From assembly GCA_017629515.1 (NCBI GenBank), contig JAGBXB010000013.1, positions 1 to 58,631 of the forward strand: DNA of 58,631 nucleotides, given 5' to 3'. Both the position numbers and the translations under genes were made by a program. The notes under the pieces were generated by a model. That model searched no databases, was not told the origin of the DNA, and saw nothing but the letters and a program-made list of their open reading frames with translations. The stretch is from Lentisphaeria bacterium (GTDB lineage: Bacteria; Verrucomicrobiota; Lentisphaeria; Victivallales; UBA1829). Below, piece after piece: positions 52,105-58,631 of this stretch (position 1 is its first letter; each line of letters opens with the position of its first letter).

Positions 52105-53445
52105 ATGGATGAGGAAAGGGAAGAAACAAAAGAAAAGATTTTTACGGTAAGTGAACTTAACGGTATCGTCCGGGAAGTTCTGGAAGGCTCCCTTCTTCCC
52201 TTCTGGGTCTCCGGAGAGGTGGGCAACCTTACCATCCACAGAAGCGGTCATGTGTATATGACTTTGAAAGACAGTTCCTCCCAGATCAAAGCCGTTTTCT
52301 TTTCCGGCGCAAAGCAGGCATTGAAAATGGGATTGAAAGAGGGGATGCAGGTGGAAGCATTCGGTAAACTGTCTGTCTATATGGCAAGAGGGGAATATCA
52401 GCTTGCTATACGCTCTCTGCGTTCTGTCGGGGTGGGGGAGCTGCAGAAAGAGTTTGAAGAATTGAAAAGACGCCTTGCCGCGGAGGGGTTGTTTGATGCG
52501 GAACGGAAAAAGCCTCTGCCTTTTCTTCCCACGAAGATCGGGCTTGTCACTTCTTCTGACGGTGCGGCATTGCATGACTTCCTGAAAATTTCTCTCAACA
52601 GATTCCCCTCATTGCAGATCCGGATCTTTCCTGCCATGGTACAGGGGAAAGGAGCAGAAAAAACGCTTGCTTCCGGGGTGAATTTTTTCAATAAAAGGAT
52701 CGGATACCCCGATGAAGTGGATGTGATCGTTGTGACACGGGGTGGAGGAAGTCTGGAAGATTTATGGCCCTTTAATGAAGAGATCCTTGCCCGTGCCATT
52801 GCCGCAAGTACTATACCTGTCGTCAGTGCAGTGGGGCATGAGATCGACTTTACCATTTCCGACTTTGCTGCGGATTTCCGTGCGCCCACCCCCTCCGGAG
52901 CGGCGGAAGTACTTGTGCCGGAAAAAGAATCTCTGTCAGAAACTGTCCGGAATCTTGACCGGAGGATGTCCAACGCCATTACTTTGATGTATCAGCAGTC
53001 CAAAAACCGTCTGGATGCCCTTCTCTCTTCTCCCGCTCTGGAAGAACCTGCCTACTTCGTTATGGAAAAAAGCCGGTATGTGGATGAATTGGAAAGCCGT
53101 CTTTTCCAACAGTTGGAACGGCAGGGGGAGTACGGCCGGAATTCTCTTGAGCGTCTGAAAGAAAAATTGTCTGTTTTAAGTCCCTATAATGTACTGAAAA
53201 GAGGATATGCCCTGATTACCGATGATAAGGGGCTTCCGGTAACTTCTGCGGAAAAGGTTTCCCCGGGGGAACATCTTTCCGGCCGTCTGGCGCAGGGGGT
53301 ACTTTCCCTGCAAGTTCTGGGGGAGGGTGGAAATCCTTCCAGTCCGGCTGTTGCCAAAAAGGAGAAGAACAGGAAAAAAACGGAGAAAAAGTCTCTTTCT
53401 CCGTCCTGCGGGGAGGGGGATACTCTGCCCCTCTTTTTTGAATAA
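52105..53445 (+). CDS. xseA: Exodeoxyribonuclease VII large subunit
   Basis: This frame encodes 446 residues. The N-terminal OB-fold (VSGEVGNLTIHRSGHVYMTL) precedes the catalytic region with LVTSSDGAALHDFLKI, VVTRGGGSLEDLWPFNEE and SAVGHEIDFTISDFAADFRA. The C-terminal coiled coil is followed by a Lys-rich tail. With XseB it degrades single-stranded DNA to acid-insoluble oligonucleotides. No xseB is adjacent, where it is often found. Confidence 0.95.
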   Translation: MDEEREETKEKIFTVSELNGIVREVLEGSLLPFWVSGEVGNLTIHRSGHVYMTLKDSSSQIKAVFFSGAKQALKMGLKEGMQVEAFGKLSVYMARGEYQLAIRSLRSVGVGELQKEFEELKRRLAAEGLFDAERKKPLPFLPTKIGLVTSSDGAALHDFLKISLNRFPSLQIRIFPAMVQGKGAEKTLASGVNFFNKRIGYPDEVDVIVVTRGGGSLEDLWPFNEEILARAIAASTIPVVSAVGHEIDFTISDFAADFRAPTPSGAAEVLVPEKESLSETVRNLDRRMSNAITLMYQQSKNRLDALLSSPALEEPAYFVMEKSRYVDELESRLFQQLERQGEYGRNSLERLKEKLSVLSPYNVLKRGYALITDDKGLPVTSAEKVSPGEHLSGRLAQGVLSLQVLGEGGNPSSPAVAKKEKNRKKTEKKSLSPSCGEGDTLPLFFE

Positions 53446-53586
53446 AATGGACTTTGCCCGCAATATTTATTCCTTTCCGTAGAAAAATTCCTGTTTTTTT
53501 CATTCTGCATCTTGAAAAAAAGCCTCATTTGTATATAATATTGTACTGGAAAATATTTTTCAGAGTCTCTTTGAAGTTGTTATCAG

Positions 53587-53606
53587 CGTCGTATAATATA
53601 CATTAT
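53587..53606 (+). repeat. Switch A, left inverted repeat
   Basis: CGTCGTATAATATACATTAT matches the reverse complement of 53701-53720 at 19 of 20 positions. The core is TATAAT-ATAC-ATTATA: dyad half-sites around an asymmetric 4-bp centre. It bounds a 94-bp segment with promoter and ribosome-binding site. Confidence 0.85.
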
Positions 53607-53633
53607 ATGAAGTTGAACGGGATTTTTTCCTGC

Positions 53634-53661
53634 TTGAAACGGGATTTATGGAAAGTATAAG
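53634..53661 (+). promoter_or_regulatory. Promoter inside invertible segment A, facing prepilin A
   Basis: TTGAAA (53634-53639) and TATAAG (53656-53661) are 16 nt apart. The promoter lies between the two inverted repeats and reads toward the gene. The ribosome-binding site AAAGGAG (53690-53696) follows, 7 nt before ATG 53704. Inversion of the segment would turn both away. Confidence 0.6.
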
Positions 53662-53700
53662 TAAGAACAAAAACAAAAAAACAAACTCAAAGGAGATAAC

Positions 53701-53720
53701 ATAATGTATATTATGCGACG
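53701..53720 (-). repeat. Switch A, right inverted repeat containing the start codon
   Basis: ATAATGTATATTATGCGACG contains ATG 53704 and encodes MYIMRR. It is identical to the right repeat of switch B (57668-57687). The core is CATAAT-GTAT-ATTATG. Confidence 0.85.
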
Positions 53721-54468
53721 TCACAGATTTACACTCATCGAACTTTTGGTAGTGATTGCCATTATTGCCATTCTTGCCGGGATGCTGCTTCCCGCTTTGA
53801 AGAAAGCAAGGGATATTGCCCGTTCCACTTCCTGTATAAACAGTAAACGGCAGACCGGATTATATTTTATGAATTATGCCGTGGATTACAAAGATTGGAC
53901 TGTAAGTCACGGATATGTTTCCAGAACATATAACGGAGCTGGCAGTAATGTTTACTGGTACAATTATTTTGAAACTCTGGGGTATATCCCTGCGAATGTC
54001 TATCAGAAACAGACCAATGTTTTCAAATGTCCGTCATTGAATCAGGTCCATGGGCAGGTAAATGTCAATGCTTCTTGCAATCCCTGTATTTCCGATGGAC
54101 AGCTTTATACCAATGCCAGCAACAAGAAATTCGTATCCTCCTATGTGTATAAATATTATCAGGATGGAGGAAATACATGGCAGTTTTTCAAACCTTCCAG
54201 CGTGCTTTATCAGCCCGGCAAACTTTACTGGCTTGCGGATGCGGAGTCTTTTCTCGGCCTTCCCGCATTCCCCCACAGTAAAAATTCCAATATGTACTTT
54301 ATGGATGGACATGTGGAAGCTGTCAGTTACAAGCACCGTGGGGCTTTTGCCAAATACTCCACAAGTTTGACGCAGAAACAAGACACATATGCCAATCCCT
54401 CCGTATTGCTCTGGAGCGGTATCGGCGGCGCAAATTTTAACTATTACCCATTCCGTGTCGTAAAATAA
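53704..54468 (+). CDS. Prepilin-type N-terminal domain protein A (switch in ON orientation)
   Basis: This frame encodes 254 residues. A 7-residue leader (MYIMRRH) precedes a class III-type motif [16 protein letters not shown] and [12 protein letters not shown]; -1 is Arg instead of Gly after MYIMRRH. The mature part has [25 protein letters not shown], and the family-typical [14 protein letters not shown] near the end, as in DUF1559-like pseudopilins. It probably is exported and assembled or displayed by a type II/IV pilus-like system. The start codon lies inside an inverted repeat; the upstream segment points its promoter and ribosome-binding site to the gene. Confidence 0.88.
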   Translation: MYIMRRHRFTLIELLVVIAIIAILAGMLLPALKKARDIARSTSCINSKRQTGLYFMNYAVDYKDWTVSHGYVSRTYNGAGSNVYWYNYFETLGYIPANVYQKQTNVFKCPSLNQVHGQVNVNASCNPCISDGQLYTNASNKKFVSSYVYKYYQDGGNTWQFFKPSSVLYQPGKLYWLADAESFLGLPAFPHSKNSNMYFMDGHVEAVSYKHRGAFAKYSTSLTQKQDTYANPSVLLWSGIGGANFNYYPFRVVK

Positions 54469-54483
54469 TTTTTGATAAATCGC

Positions 54484-54512
54484 TTGCAGTTTCCGTAAAT
54501 GTGAAGTATAGT
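54484..54512 (+). promoter_or_regulatory. Sigma70-like promoter of accD
   Basis: TTGCAG and TATAGT are separated by 17 nt, ending about 70 nt before ATG 54583. accD therefore does not depend on the prepilin A switch. Confidence 0.6.
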
Positions 54513-54582
54513 ATAGAAGGAAAAAATTTCCTTTACAGGAAAGAAACACCATTACGGAAACATTAAAACAGGATGATTCATT

Positions 54583-55512
54583 ATGGCACCTCTGTTCAGA
54601 AAATCCCAGTATTCCACTTTGAATATGACCGGCAGAAAACCCGTTTTTCCGGGTAAACTTGTCACTCCCGCTCCCGGTGCGGAAGCTACCGACCCTCTGA
54701 AAAGAAGAGAGATCCCTGAAGGTCTCTGGGAAAAATGCAAACAGTGTTCTGAAATGGTTTTTATCAAGGCAAGACAGGAAAATAACAATGTCTGCCCCAA
54801 GTGCGGATACCATTACCCCATGACTGCCGCCAAAAGGATCGAACTTTTGACAGATAAAGACAGTTTCGTGGAGATGGATGCAGATCTGGAATCTGTAGAT
54901 ACTCTGAAATTTGAGGGCGTGGATTCCTATGTGGGAAAACTGGCGGCAAGCAAGAAGAAAACCGGCCTCAAAGATGCCGTGGTTTCCGGAACAGCCACAC
55001 TGGACGGGAAGAAATATGCTCTCGGCGTGATGGATTTCCGTTTTCTCGGTGCAAGTATGGGTGCAGTGGTAGGGGAGAAGATCACAAGACTTGTGGAATA
55101 TGCTGCAAAGGAGAAACTCCCCCTTGTCATTGTCACCGCCAGCGGCGGAGCAAGGATGTATGAAGGGATGATCTCCCTTATGCAGATGGCAAAAACTTCC
55201 GGTGCTGTGGAAAAATATCAGGCATTGGGATTGCCTTATATCGTTGTGATGACCCATCCCACTACTGCCGGAGTGACCGCAAGTTTCGCTTCTCTGGGGG
55301 ATCTTATCGTAGCCGAACCCGGTGCGCTGATCGGTTTTGCCGGGCCCCGTGTGATCAAAGATACCACACAGGCAAATCTTCCGGAAGGATTCCAGACGGC
55401 AGAGTTCCTTTTGAAAAAAGGTTTGATCGACAGGATCATTGAACGGAAAAATTTGCGGGCAGAATTGTCTTTGCTGCTTGACTATTTTCAAAACTGTGCT
55501 ATTAGTAAATAA
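54583..55512 (+). CDS. accD: Acetyl-CoA carboxylase carboxyltransferase beta subunit
   Basis: This frame encodes 309 residues. A four-Cys zinc ribbon (Cys52, 55, 71, 74 in WEKCKQCSEM and VCPKCGYHY) precedes the carboxyltransferase core with VTASGGARMYEGMISLMQMAK, VVMTHPTTAGVTASFASLGD and GFAGPRVIKDT. With AccA it transfers the carboxyl group from biotin to acetyl-CoA to make malonyl-CoA for fatty-acid synthesis. accA is not in the window. Confidence 0.95.
   Translation: MAPLFRKSQYSTLNMTGRKPVFPGKLVTPAPGAEATDPLKRREIPEGLWEKCKQCSEMVFIKARQENNNVCPKCGYHYPMTAAKRIELLTDKDSFVEMDADLESVDTLKFEGVDSYVGKLAASKKKTGLKDAVVSGTATLDGKKYALGVMDFRFLGASMGAVVGEKITRLVEYAAKEKLPLVIVTASGGARMYEGMISLMQMAKTSGAVEKYQALGLPYIVVMTHPTTAGVTASFASLGDLIVAEPGALIGFAGPRVIKDTTQANLPEGFQTAEFLLKKGLIDRIIERKNLRAELSLLLDYFQNCAISK
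55478..55505 (+). promoter_or_regulatory. Possible promoter of the SRP RNA inside the end of accD
   Basis: TTGACT (55478-55483) and TATTAG (55500-55505) are 16 nt apart and end 19 nt before the predicted RNA. The spacing and position fit a dedicated promoter. Confidence 0.45.
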
Positions 55513-55524
55513 GTAAAAATTTTT

Positions 55525-55634
55525 CCGTCAGGAACGGAACCTGTGCGGCGGATGAGATGTGAACCTGGTCAGATGGGGAACCAAGCAGCCATAAGCATTG
55601 AAGCCGTGCGCGGCAGAATTTCTGTTTCTGACGG
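55525..55634 (+). ncRNA. ffs: Small signal recognition particle RNA (4.5S type)
   Basis: The ends pair (CCGTCAGGAAC with GTTTCTGACGG, one wobble), and a T run follows. The conserved apical domain is intact: GGTCAG (55567-55572), a TGG-GGAA-CCA hairpin with the canonical GGAA tetraloop at 55577-55580, and AAGCAG (55583-55588), followed by CCATAAG. This domain binds Ffh, and the particle targets nascent membrane proteins. Its length of about 110 nt fits the Gram-negative form without an Alu domain. Confidence 0.9.
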
Positions 55635-55654
55635 TTTTTTTATGCCGGTATATT

Positions 55655-56092
55655 ATGGAAGAAAAAAAGGATAACAACATTATTTTACCCTCGCAGATCC
55701 CGCCGGAGGAAATCCAAGAGGAATTTTTGCGTACTTCCGCAGGGCCGGGGGGACAGAAGATAAACAAGACTTCTTCCGCTGTCCGGCTTGTCTTTGATGC
55801 CGCCCATACGGTTCTGCTGGATGAAGCAGGCAGGATCCGCTTACAGATCCTTGCGGGAAGTTCTGCCCGCCTTTCTGACGGCAGGATCGTGATACAGGTC
55901 AGCGAAAGCAGAAGTTTGCAGCATAACCGGCTTCTGGCGATGGAAAAACTTTCCTCTCTCCTTACTCTTGCCGCCAAAGTGCCCCGGAAAAGAAAAAAGA
56001 CCCGTCCTACACACAGTTCCGTACTCAAACGCCTTTCCGATAAGAAAAACCGTTCCCGGATCAAAAAGGCAAGAAGCAGTTCTTTTGAATAA
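55655..56092 (+). CDS. arfB: Alternative ribosome-rescue factor ArfB (YaeJ-type)
   Basis: This frame encodes 145 residues from ATG 55655; a longer frame would run through the SRP RNA and is rejected. The release-factor motif is in RTSAGPGGQKINKTSSAVRL, with GGQ at residues 32-34. The C-terminal tail is basic and Ser-rich (KVPRKRKKTRPTHSSVLKRL, KKARSSSFE), as needed to occupy the empty mRNA channel. It hydrolyses peptidyl-tRNA on stalled ribosomes. The gene starts 21 bases after the SRP RNA. Confidence 0.9.
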   Translation: MEEKKDNNIILPSQIPPEEIQEEFLRTSAGPGGQKINKTSSAVRLVFDAAHTVLLDEAGRIRLQILAGSSARLSDGRIVIQVSESRSLQHNRLLAMEKLSSLLTLAAKVPRKRKKTRPTHSSVLKRLSDKKNRSRIKKARSSSFE

Positions 56093-56126
56093 AAACCGGA
56101 TGAAATTTTTGCCACGCAGAACTCTT

Positions 56127-56183
56127 TTGACAGAAAAAAAATATTCCCTATTGACTTTACAGAAAAAAAGGGTATGTTATTAT
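56127..56183 (+). promoter_or_regulatory. Promoter region of the Gfo/Idh/MocA gene
   Basis: Two overlapping matches are visible: TTGACA-16-TATTGA (56127-56154) and TTGACT-16-TATGTT (56151-56178). Both lie within 100 bases of ATG 56225. Confidence 0.45.
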
Positions 56184-56224
56184 AGTAAAATCCACCATAC
56201 TGATTTATACAAGGAGTAAATGTT

Positions 56225-57427
56225 ATGGAAACGATTCGTTTGGCTGTTGTGGGACTTGGGCACAGAGGCAGACTTATGGTCAAGTTGGCACATGAAGGAT
56301 TCAAAAACCTGAAAGTTGTTGCGGCATGCGACTGTGATCCCCTGCTGTGGACAGAAAAACAGCATTTGATCGACCGCCCCATGAAAGATGTTCTTCCGGA
56401 GGCAAAATTCTATACCTCCTACGATCAGATGCTGGAGGAAATGGGCCATGAGATCGATATGGTCCTTGTGGAAACCGGCGCAGATGTCCATGCAGAATTC
56501 TGTATGAAAGCATTGAAACGCAATATCCATGTATTTTCCGACATTCCCTCCGTTGCAACTCTGAAAGAAGCAAAAGAACTTTACGAAGCGGAAAAGGCCT
56601 CCAAAGCAATGGTCATGACCGGCGCAAACGCCAATGAAACTTTCTACTCCAACGCCATGCTGGATCTTTATAAAAGAGGTATGCTGGGGGAAATGATCTA
56701 TATGGAAGCAGAATATATCGGAGGCTCCATGCGCAGTATCCCCAGAAGCGAAAACCCCATTCTCAATCACAGCCCCTGGCGTGCAGTTGTTCCCGGTATC
56801 CGGTACTGCACCCACTCTCTGGGCCCGCTTCTGCGTCTGATGCGGGAAGTTCTGCGTTATACCTATTGTATCGGGACAAATGCCCATGTGGATCCCGACC
56901 GGCCCGGTGATGATGTGCAGAGTGCTTTCTTCCAGACGGAAAGCGGCGTAGCCATCCGTCTTTTGCGTTCCGGCAGATGCGATGGCGGTCTTGTAGCCAA
57001 TTTCGGACATCACTCCTACCGCGGCTGGGGTACAAAGGGCTATTTTGAAATGATCGGCGACAGAGGACCCAAAAACCCCATGTGTTTTCGTTTCCAGTCC
57101 AAAGAACTTTATTGCGGACAGGATCTTATTGAAGTGCCTTCCAAATATATGCCTAATGAATATGCCCACATGGATGTAGCGAAAGTGGGGCATGGCGGAT
57201 GCGATTATGCCGTACTGGATAAGGCATTCCAGACTCTCTGGAAAGAGCTGGATGAGTTCCCCATCACTTTGAAAGACGGGCTTGTAATGACCATCCCCGG
57301 TATTTATGCTGCAAAATCTGCAGCACAGGGCGGTCTGAAAATGACCATCCGTTATCCCTGGGAAGAAGGATTCGACGAAGATATCGCAAACGTGGATTCC
57401 ATGCCCGATGTCAAATGCGGAAAATAA
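56225..57427 (+). CDS. Gfo/Idh/MocA-family NAD(P)-dependent oxidoreductase
   Basis: This frame encodes 400 residues with AAGGAG upstream. The Rossmann motif is RLAVVGLGHRGRLMVKLAHE. Family features include VLVETGADVHAEFCMKALKR, HVFSDIPSVATLKEAKELYE and the C-terminal GGCDYAVLDKAF. Members oxidise, reduce or isomerise sugars and cyclitols, or hydrolyse glycosides with NAD. The substrate is unknown, but glycan breakdown is in keeping with the region. A strong terminator follows. Confidence 0.88.
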   Translation: METIRLAVVGLGHRGRLMVKLAHEGFKNLKVVAACDCDPLLWTEKQHLIDRPMKDVLPEAKFYTSYDQMLEEMGHEIDMVLVETGADVHAEFCMKALKRNIHVFSDIPSVATLKEAKELYEAEKASKAMVMTGANANETFYSNAMLDLYKRGMLGEMIYMEAEYIGGSMRSIPRSENPILNHSPWRAVVPGIRYCTHSLGPLLRLMREVLRYTYCIGTNAHVDPDRPGDDVQSAFFQTESGVAIRLLRSGRCDGGLVANFGHHSYRGWGTKGYFEMIGDRGPKNPMCFRFQSKELYCGQDLIEVPSKYMPNEYAHMDVAKVGHGGCDYAVLDKAFQTLWKELDEFPITLKDGLVMTIPGIYAAKSAAQGGLKMTIRYPWEEGFDEDIANVDSMPDVKCGK

Positions 57428-57446
57428 TATTCTGCAGATAGGTATA

Positions 57447-57486
57447 AAAAAATTGCCGGAAGAGAGATTTTCCGGCAATTTTTTTT
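57447..57486 (+). terminator. Rho-independent terminator between the oxidoreductase and switch B
   Basis: AATTGCCGGA (57451-57460) pairs with TCCGGCAATT (57471-57480), followed by eight T residues. An A run on the other side could let it also stop leftward transcripts coming from the OFF-orientation promoter. Confidence 0.85.
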
Positions 57487-57553
57487 GTCGGTATCTGTTG
57501 TCTGCTTGATTTTCCTGAATTGTGTAATATATTACAGTAAGAATACATTTTCC

Positions 57554-57576
57554 GCGTCGCATAATATACATTATGT
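57554..57576 (+). repeat. Switch B, left inverted repeat
   Basis: A 23-bp sequence whose exact reverse complement is at 57666-57688; its first 21 positions include CGTCGCATAATATACATTAT. The core is CATAAT-ATAC-ATTATG. It bounds an 89-bp spacer. Confidence 0.9.
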
Positions 57577-57665
57577 TAACTCCTTTGAGTTTGATTTTGT
57601 TGTTTTTTATCTTTTCATACTTTACATAATTTCCATTTTGAGCAGGAAAAACTCTGTTCAGCTTC
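57577..57665 (-). promoter_or_regulatory. Invertible segment B, promoter and ribosome-binding site facing away from the gene
   Basis: Read on the minus strand the segment aligns end to end with segment A and ends in CAAACTCAAAGGAG, the same ribosome-binding site as at locus A. On the plus strand this is CTCCTTTGAGTTTG, so prepilin B lacks a usable site in this orientation. A weak promoter match on the minus strand is CTCAAA-17-TATGAA. The sampled state is OFF. Confidence 0.8.
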
Positions 57666-57688
57666 ACATAATGTATATTATGCGACGC
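57666..57688 (-). repeat. Switch B, right inverted repeat containing the start codon
   Basis: Exact reverse complement of 57554-57576. It contains ATG 57671 and encodes MYIMRR, so inversion leaves the N-terminus unchanged. Confidence 0.9.
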
Positions 57689-58327
57689 CAGAAATTTACT
57701 CTTATTGAACTTTTGGTTGTTATTGCCATCATCGCTATTCTTGCGGCAATGCTTCTTCCCGCACTGGGAAAGGCAAGGAAAACTGCACAGGCGATCTCCT
57801 GTGTCAATAATTTGAAACAGATCCATTTGACTACTTTTCTTTATGTGGATACATATAAAGAATATATGCCTTTTTATGTCGGTACAAGTGATAATACCCA
57901 TAAAAAACTTGCAGGGTATCTGAATGTGGATTTTGTCAATCAAATGCCCACCTATAAACCTTTCTGGTGTCCTTCCGATACGGAGGCACGTTCCACATAC
58001 GGTTCTTATGCAATATATTCCACGCCTTTCAATAAAGGCTATAAGGCAAGTATGATCAAACAGCCCCGTGTGGTTATCTGGCTGGATGGGCACCACTTCC
58101 GGATCAATCACTATGAACTGGGGCTTACCGATACCCATGATAACCGTGCCATGCGTTACCGGCATGGACCTCTGGGGTGGAAAGGAAGAAATTATATGAC
58201 AGGCTCTGCCATCAATTATGTAACTTTCGGCGGAAATGTTGCTACTGCGAAAAAGCCTATTGCAACAACTTGGAATGATCGTACAACACATCCCAATTAC
58301 CATACATACTGGAATATGCATAAATAA
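57671..58327 (+). CDS. Prepilin-type N-terminal domain protein B (switch in OFF orientation)
   Basis: This frame encodes 218 residues. Leader MYIMRRQK precedes [16 protein letters not shown] and [13 protein letters not shown]. The mature part has [40 protein letters not shown] and [12 protein letters not shown]. The start is fixed by identity with prepilin A and by its position in the repeat. In the present orientation the bases before ATG (CAGCTTCACATA) contain no ribosome-binding site. The coding sequence is intact, so the gene is silent but not decayed, as expected for phase variation. Confidence 0.88.
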   Translation: MYIMRRQKFTLIELLVVIAIIAILAAMLLPALGKARKTAQAISCVNNLKQIHLTTFLYVDTYKEYMPFYVGTSDNTHKKLAGYLNVDFVNQMPTYKPFWCPSDTEARSTYGSYAIYSTPFNKGYKASMIKQPRVVIWLDGHHFRINHYELGLTDTHDNRAMRYRHGPLGWKGRNYMTGSAINYVTFGGNVATAKKPIATTWNDRTTHPNYHTYWNMHK

Positions 58328-58349
58328 TTAGTTACAACAAGGAGAAAAA

Positions 58350-58631
58350 ATGAAAGCAATAAAAATTTATGCTGCATTACTGACAATTTTCCTTGCGGGA
58401 GCATTTTATAATGCCTGTGGGGAAGAAATCAAAGTTCCTGTACTTTTCCGGCACAAGGCAAGCCCGAAATTCAAAGGAGCCCAGATCACAGGCGGCGGGA
58501 TCTATATGGGAAAAGACAAGATCGTCTGGGCGATAGAAGTAGCCAATATGAAGGAATTCATGGATGCTCCCAATACCTCCATGGGATTTTATTCGGATAT
58601 TGACGGAAATAAAGCAACCGGCAGATTCCCC
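58350..58631 (+). CDS. Start of a secreted protein (3' partial)
   Basis: ATG 58350 has AAGGAG upstream and encodes 94 residues to the window edge. The signal peptide is IYAALLTIFLAGAFYNAC, with Cys23 a weak lipobox candidate. The following region (VLFRHKASPKFKGAQITGGG, MGFYSDIDGNKATGRFP) is beta-rich and could be a carbohydrate-related domain. It begins 22 bases after prepilin B with no terminator between, so it is probably controlled by the same switch. Confidence 0.7.
   Translation, partial: MKAIKIYAALLTIFLAGAFYNACGEEIKVPVLFRHKASPKFKGAQITGGGIYMGKDKIVWAIEVANMKEFMDAPNTSMGFYSDIDGNKATGRFP

Noticed and set aside
54034..55491. Minus-strand open frame of 485 codons across prepilin A and accD
   Set aside because: Antisense to two supported genes; no start signal and no recognisable domain.
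56180..58321. Minus-strand open frame of over 700 codons across the oxidoreductase and prepilin B
   Set aside because: It is antisense to two well-supported genes, crosses a terminator and both switch repeats, and its sequence has no protein-like motif. Codon bias of the true genes keeps the opposite strand open.

Overview
The window looks like a chromosomal segment from a gut or anaerobic member of the Lentisphaerota (Lentisphaerae). Family-level clues are the three short secreted proteins with an [16 protein letters not shown] prepilin N-terminus that lacks the usual Gly at -1, secreted glycosidase-like proteins beside an AraC regulator, a DUF4838/GH67-like protein, and ordinary Gram-negative envelope genes. 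The assignment rests on recognition, not on a search. No tRNA, rRNA or CRISPR array was seen. The one clear RNA gene is a small SRP RNA.

Layout. 1-1.5 kb: small or damaged genes, two apparently broken at homopolymers. 1.5-8.3 kb: a carbohydrate-utilisation block. A prepilin-like gene, two glycosidase-like genes and a TPR gene run leftward, and an AraC regulator diverges from them. 8.3-24.2 kb: a leftward housekeeping stretch (rarA, rsfS, phosphoesterase, D-aminoacylase-like amidohydrolase, thioredoxin-fold protein, CYTH protein, topA, dacA, leuA, GNAT-like acyltransferase, GT-C-like membrane protein). 24.4-33 kb: a secreted helical protein, a hairpin-rich intergenic element with 15-bp terminal inverted repeats, a LexA-like repressor without a recognisable catalytic dyad, a structured leader, and a YbhGFSR/RbbA-type ABC efflux operon ending in nadD. 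33-37.5 kb: a leftward three-gene membrane-fusion/M50 cassette with no visible pump partner. 37.6-48.5 kb: truA, amidohydrolase, a three-domain LplT-PlsC-Aas fusion, LysM protein, heptosyltransferase-like protein, phosphoesterase, CapA-like protein and NifX-like protein. 48.7-58.6 kb, rightward: DUF4838 protein, M50 protease, xseA, prepilin A, accD, SRP RNA, arfB, Gfo/Idh/MocA oxidoreductase, prepilin B and the start of a secreted protein.

The most striking feature is a pair of apparent invertible DNA switches upstream of prepilins A and B. At each locus a 20-bp inverted repeat (23 bp and perfect at B) flanks about 90 bp that carries promoter-like sequence and the ribosome-binding site. The gene-proximal repeat contains the start codon and encodes MYIMRR. 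The two segments align end to end only when one is inverted. At A the Shine-Dalgarno faces the gene (ON). At B the homologous segment points away (OFF). This indicates phase-variable expression of pseudopilin-like surface proteins by site-specific inversion. No recombinase is encoded in the window, so the enzyme would act in trans and probably serves more loci.
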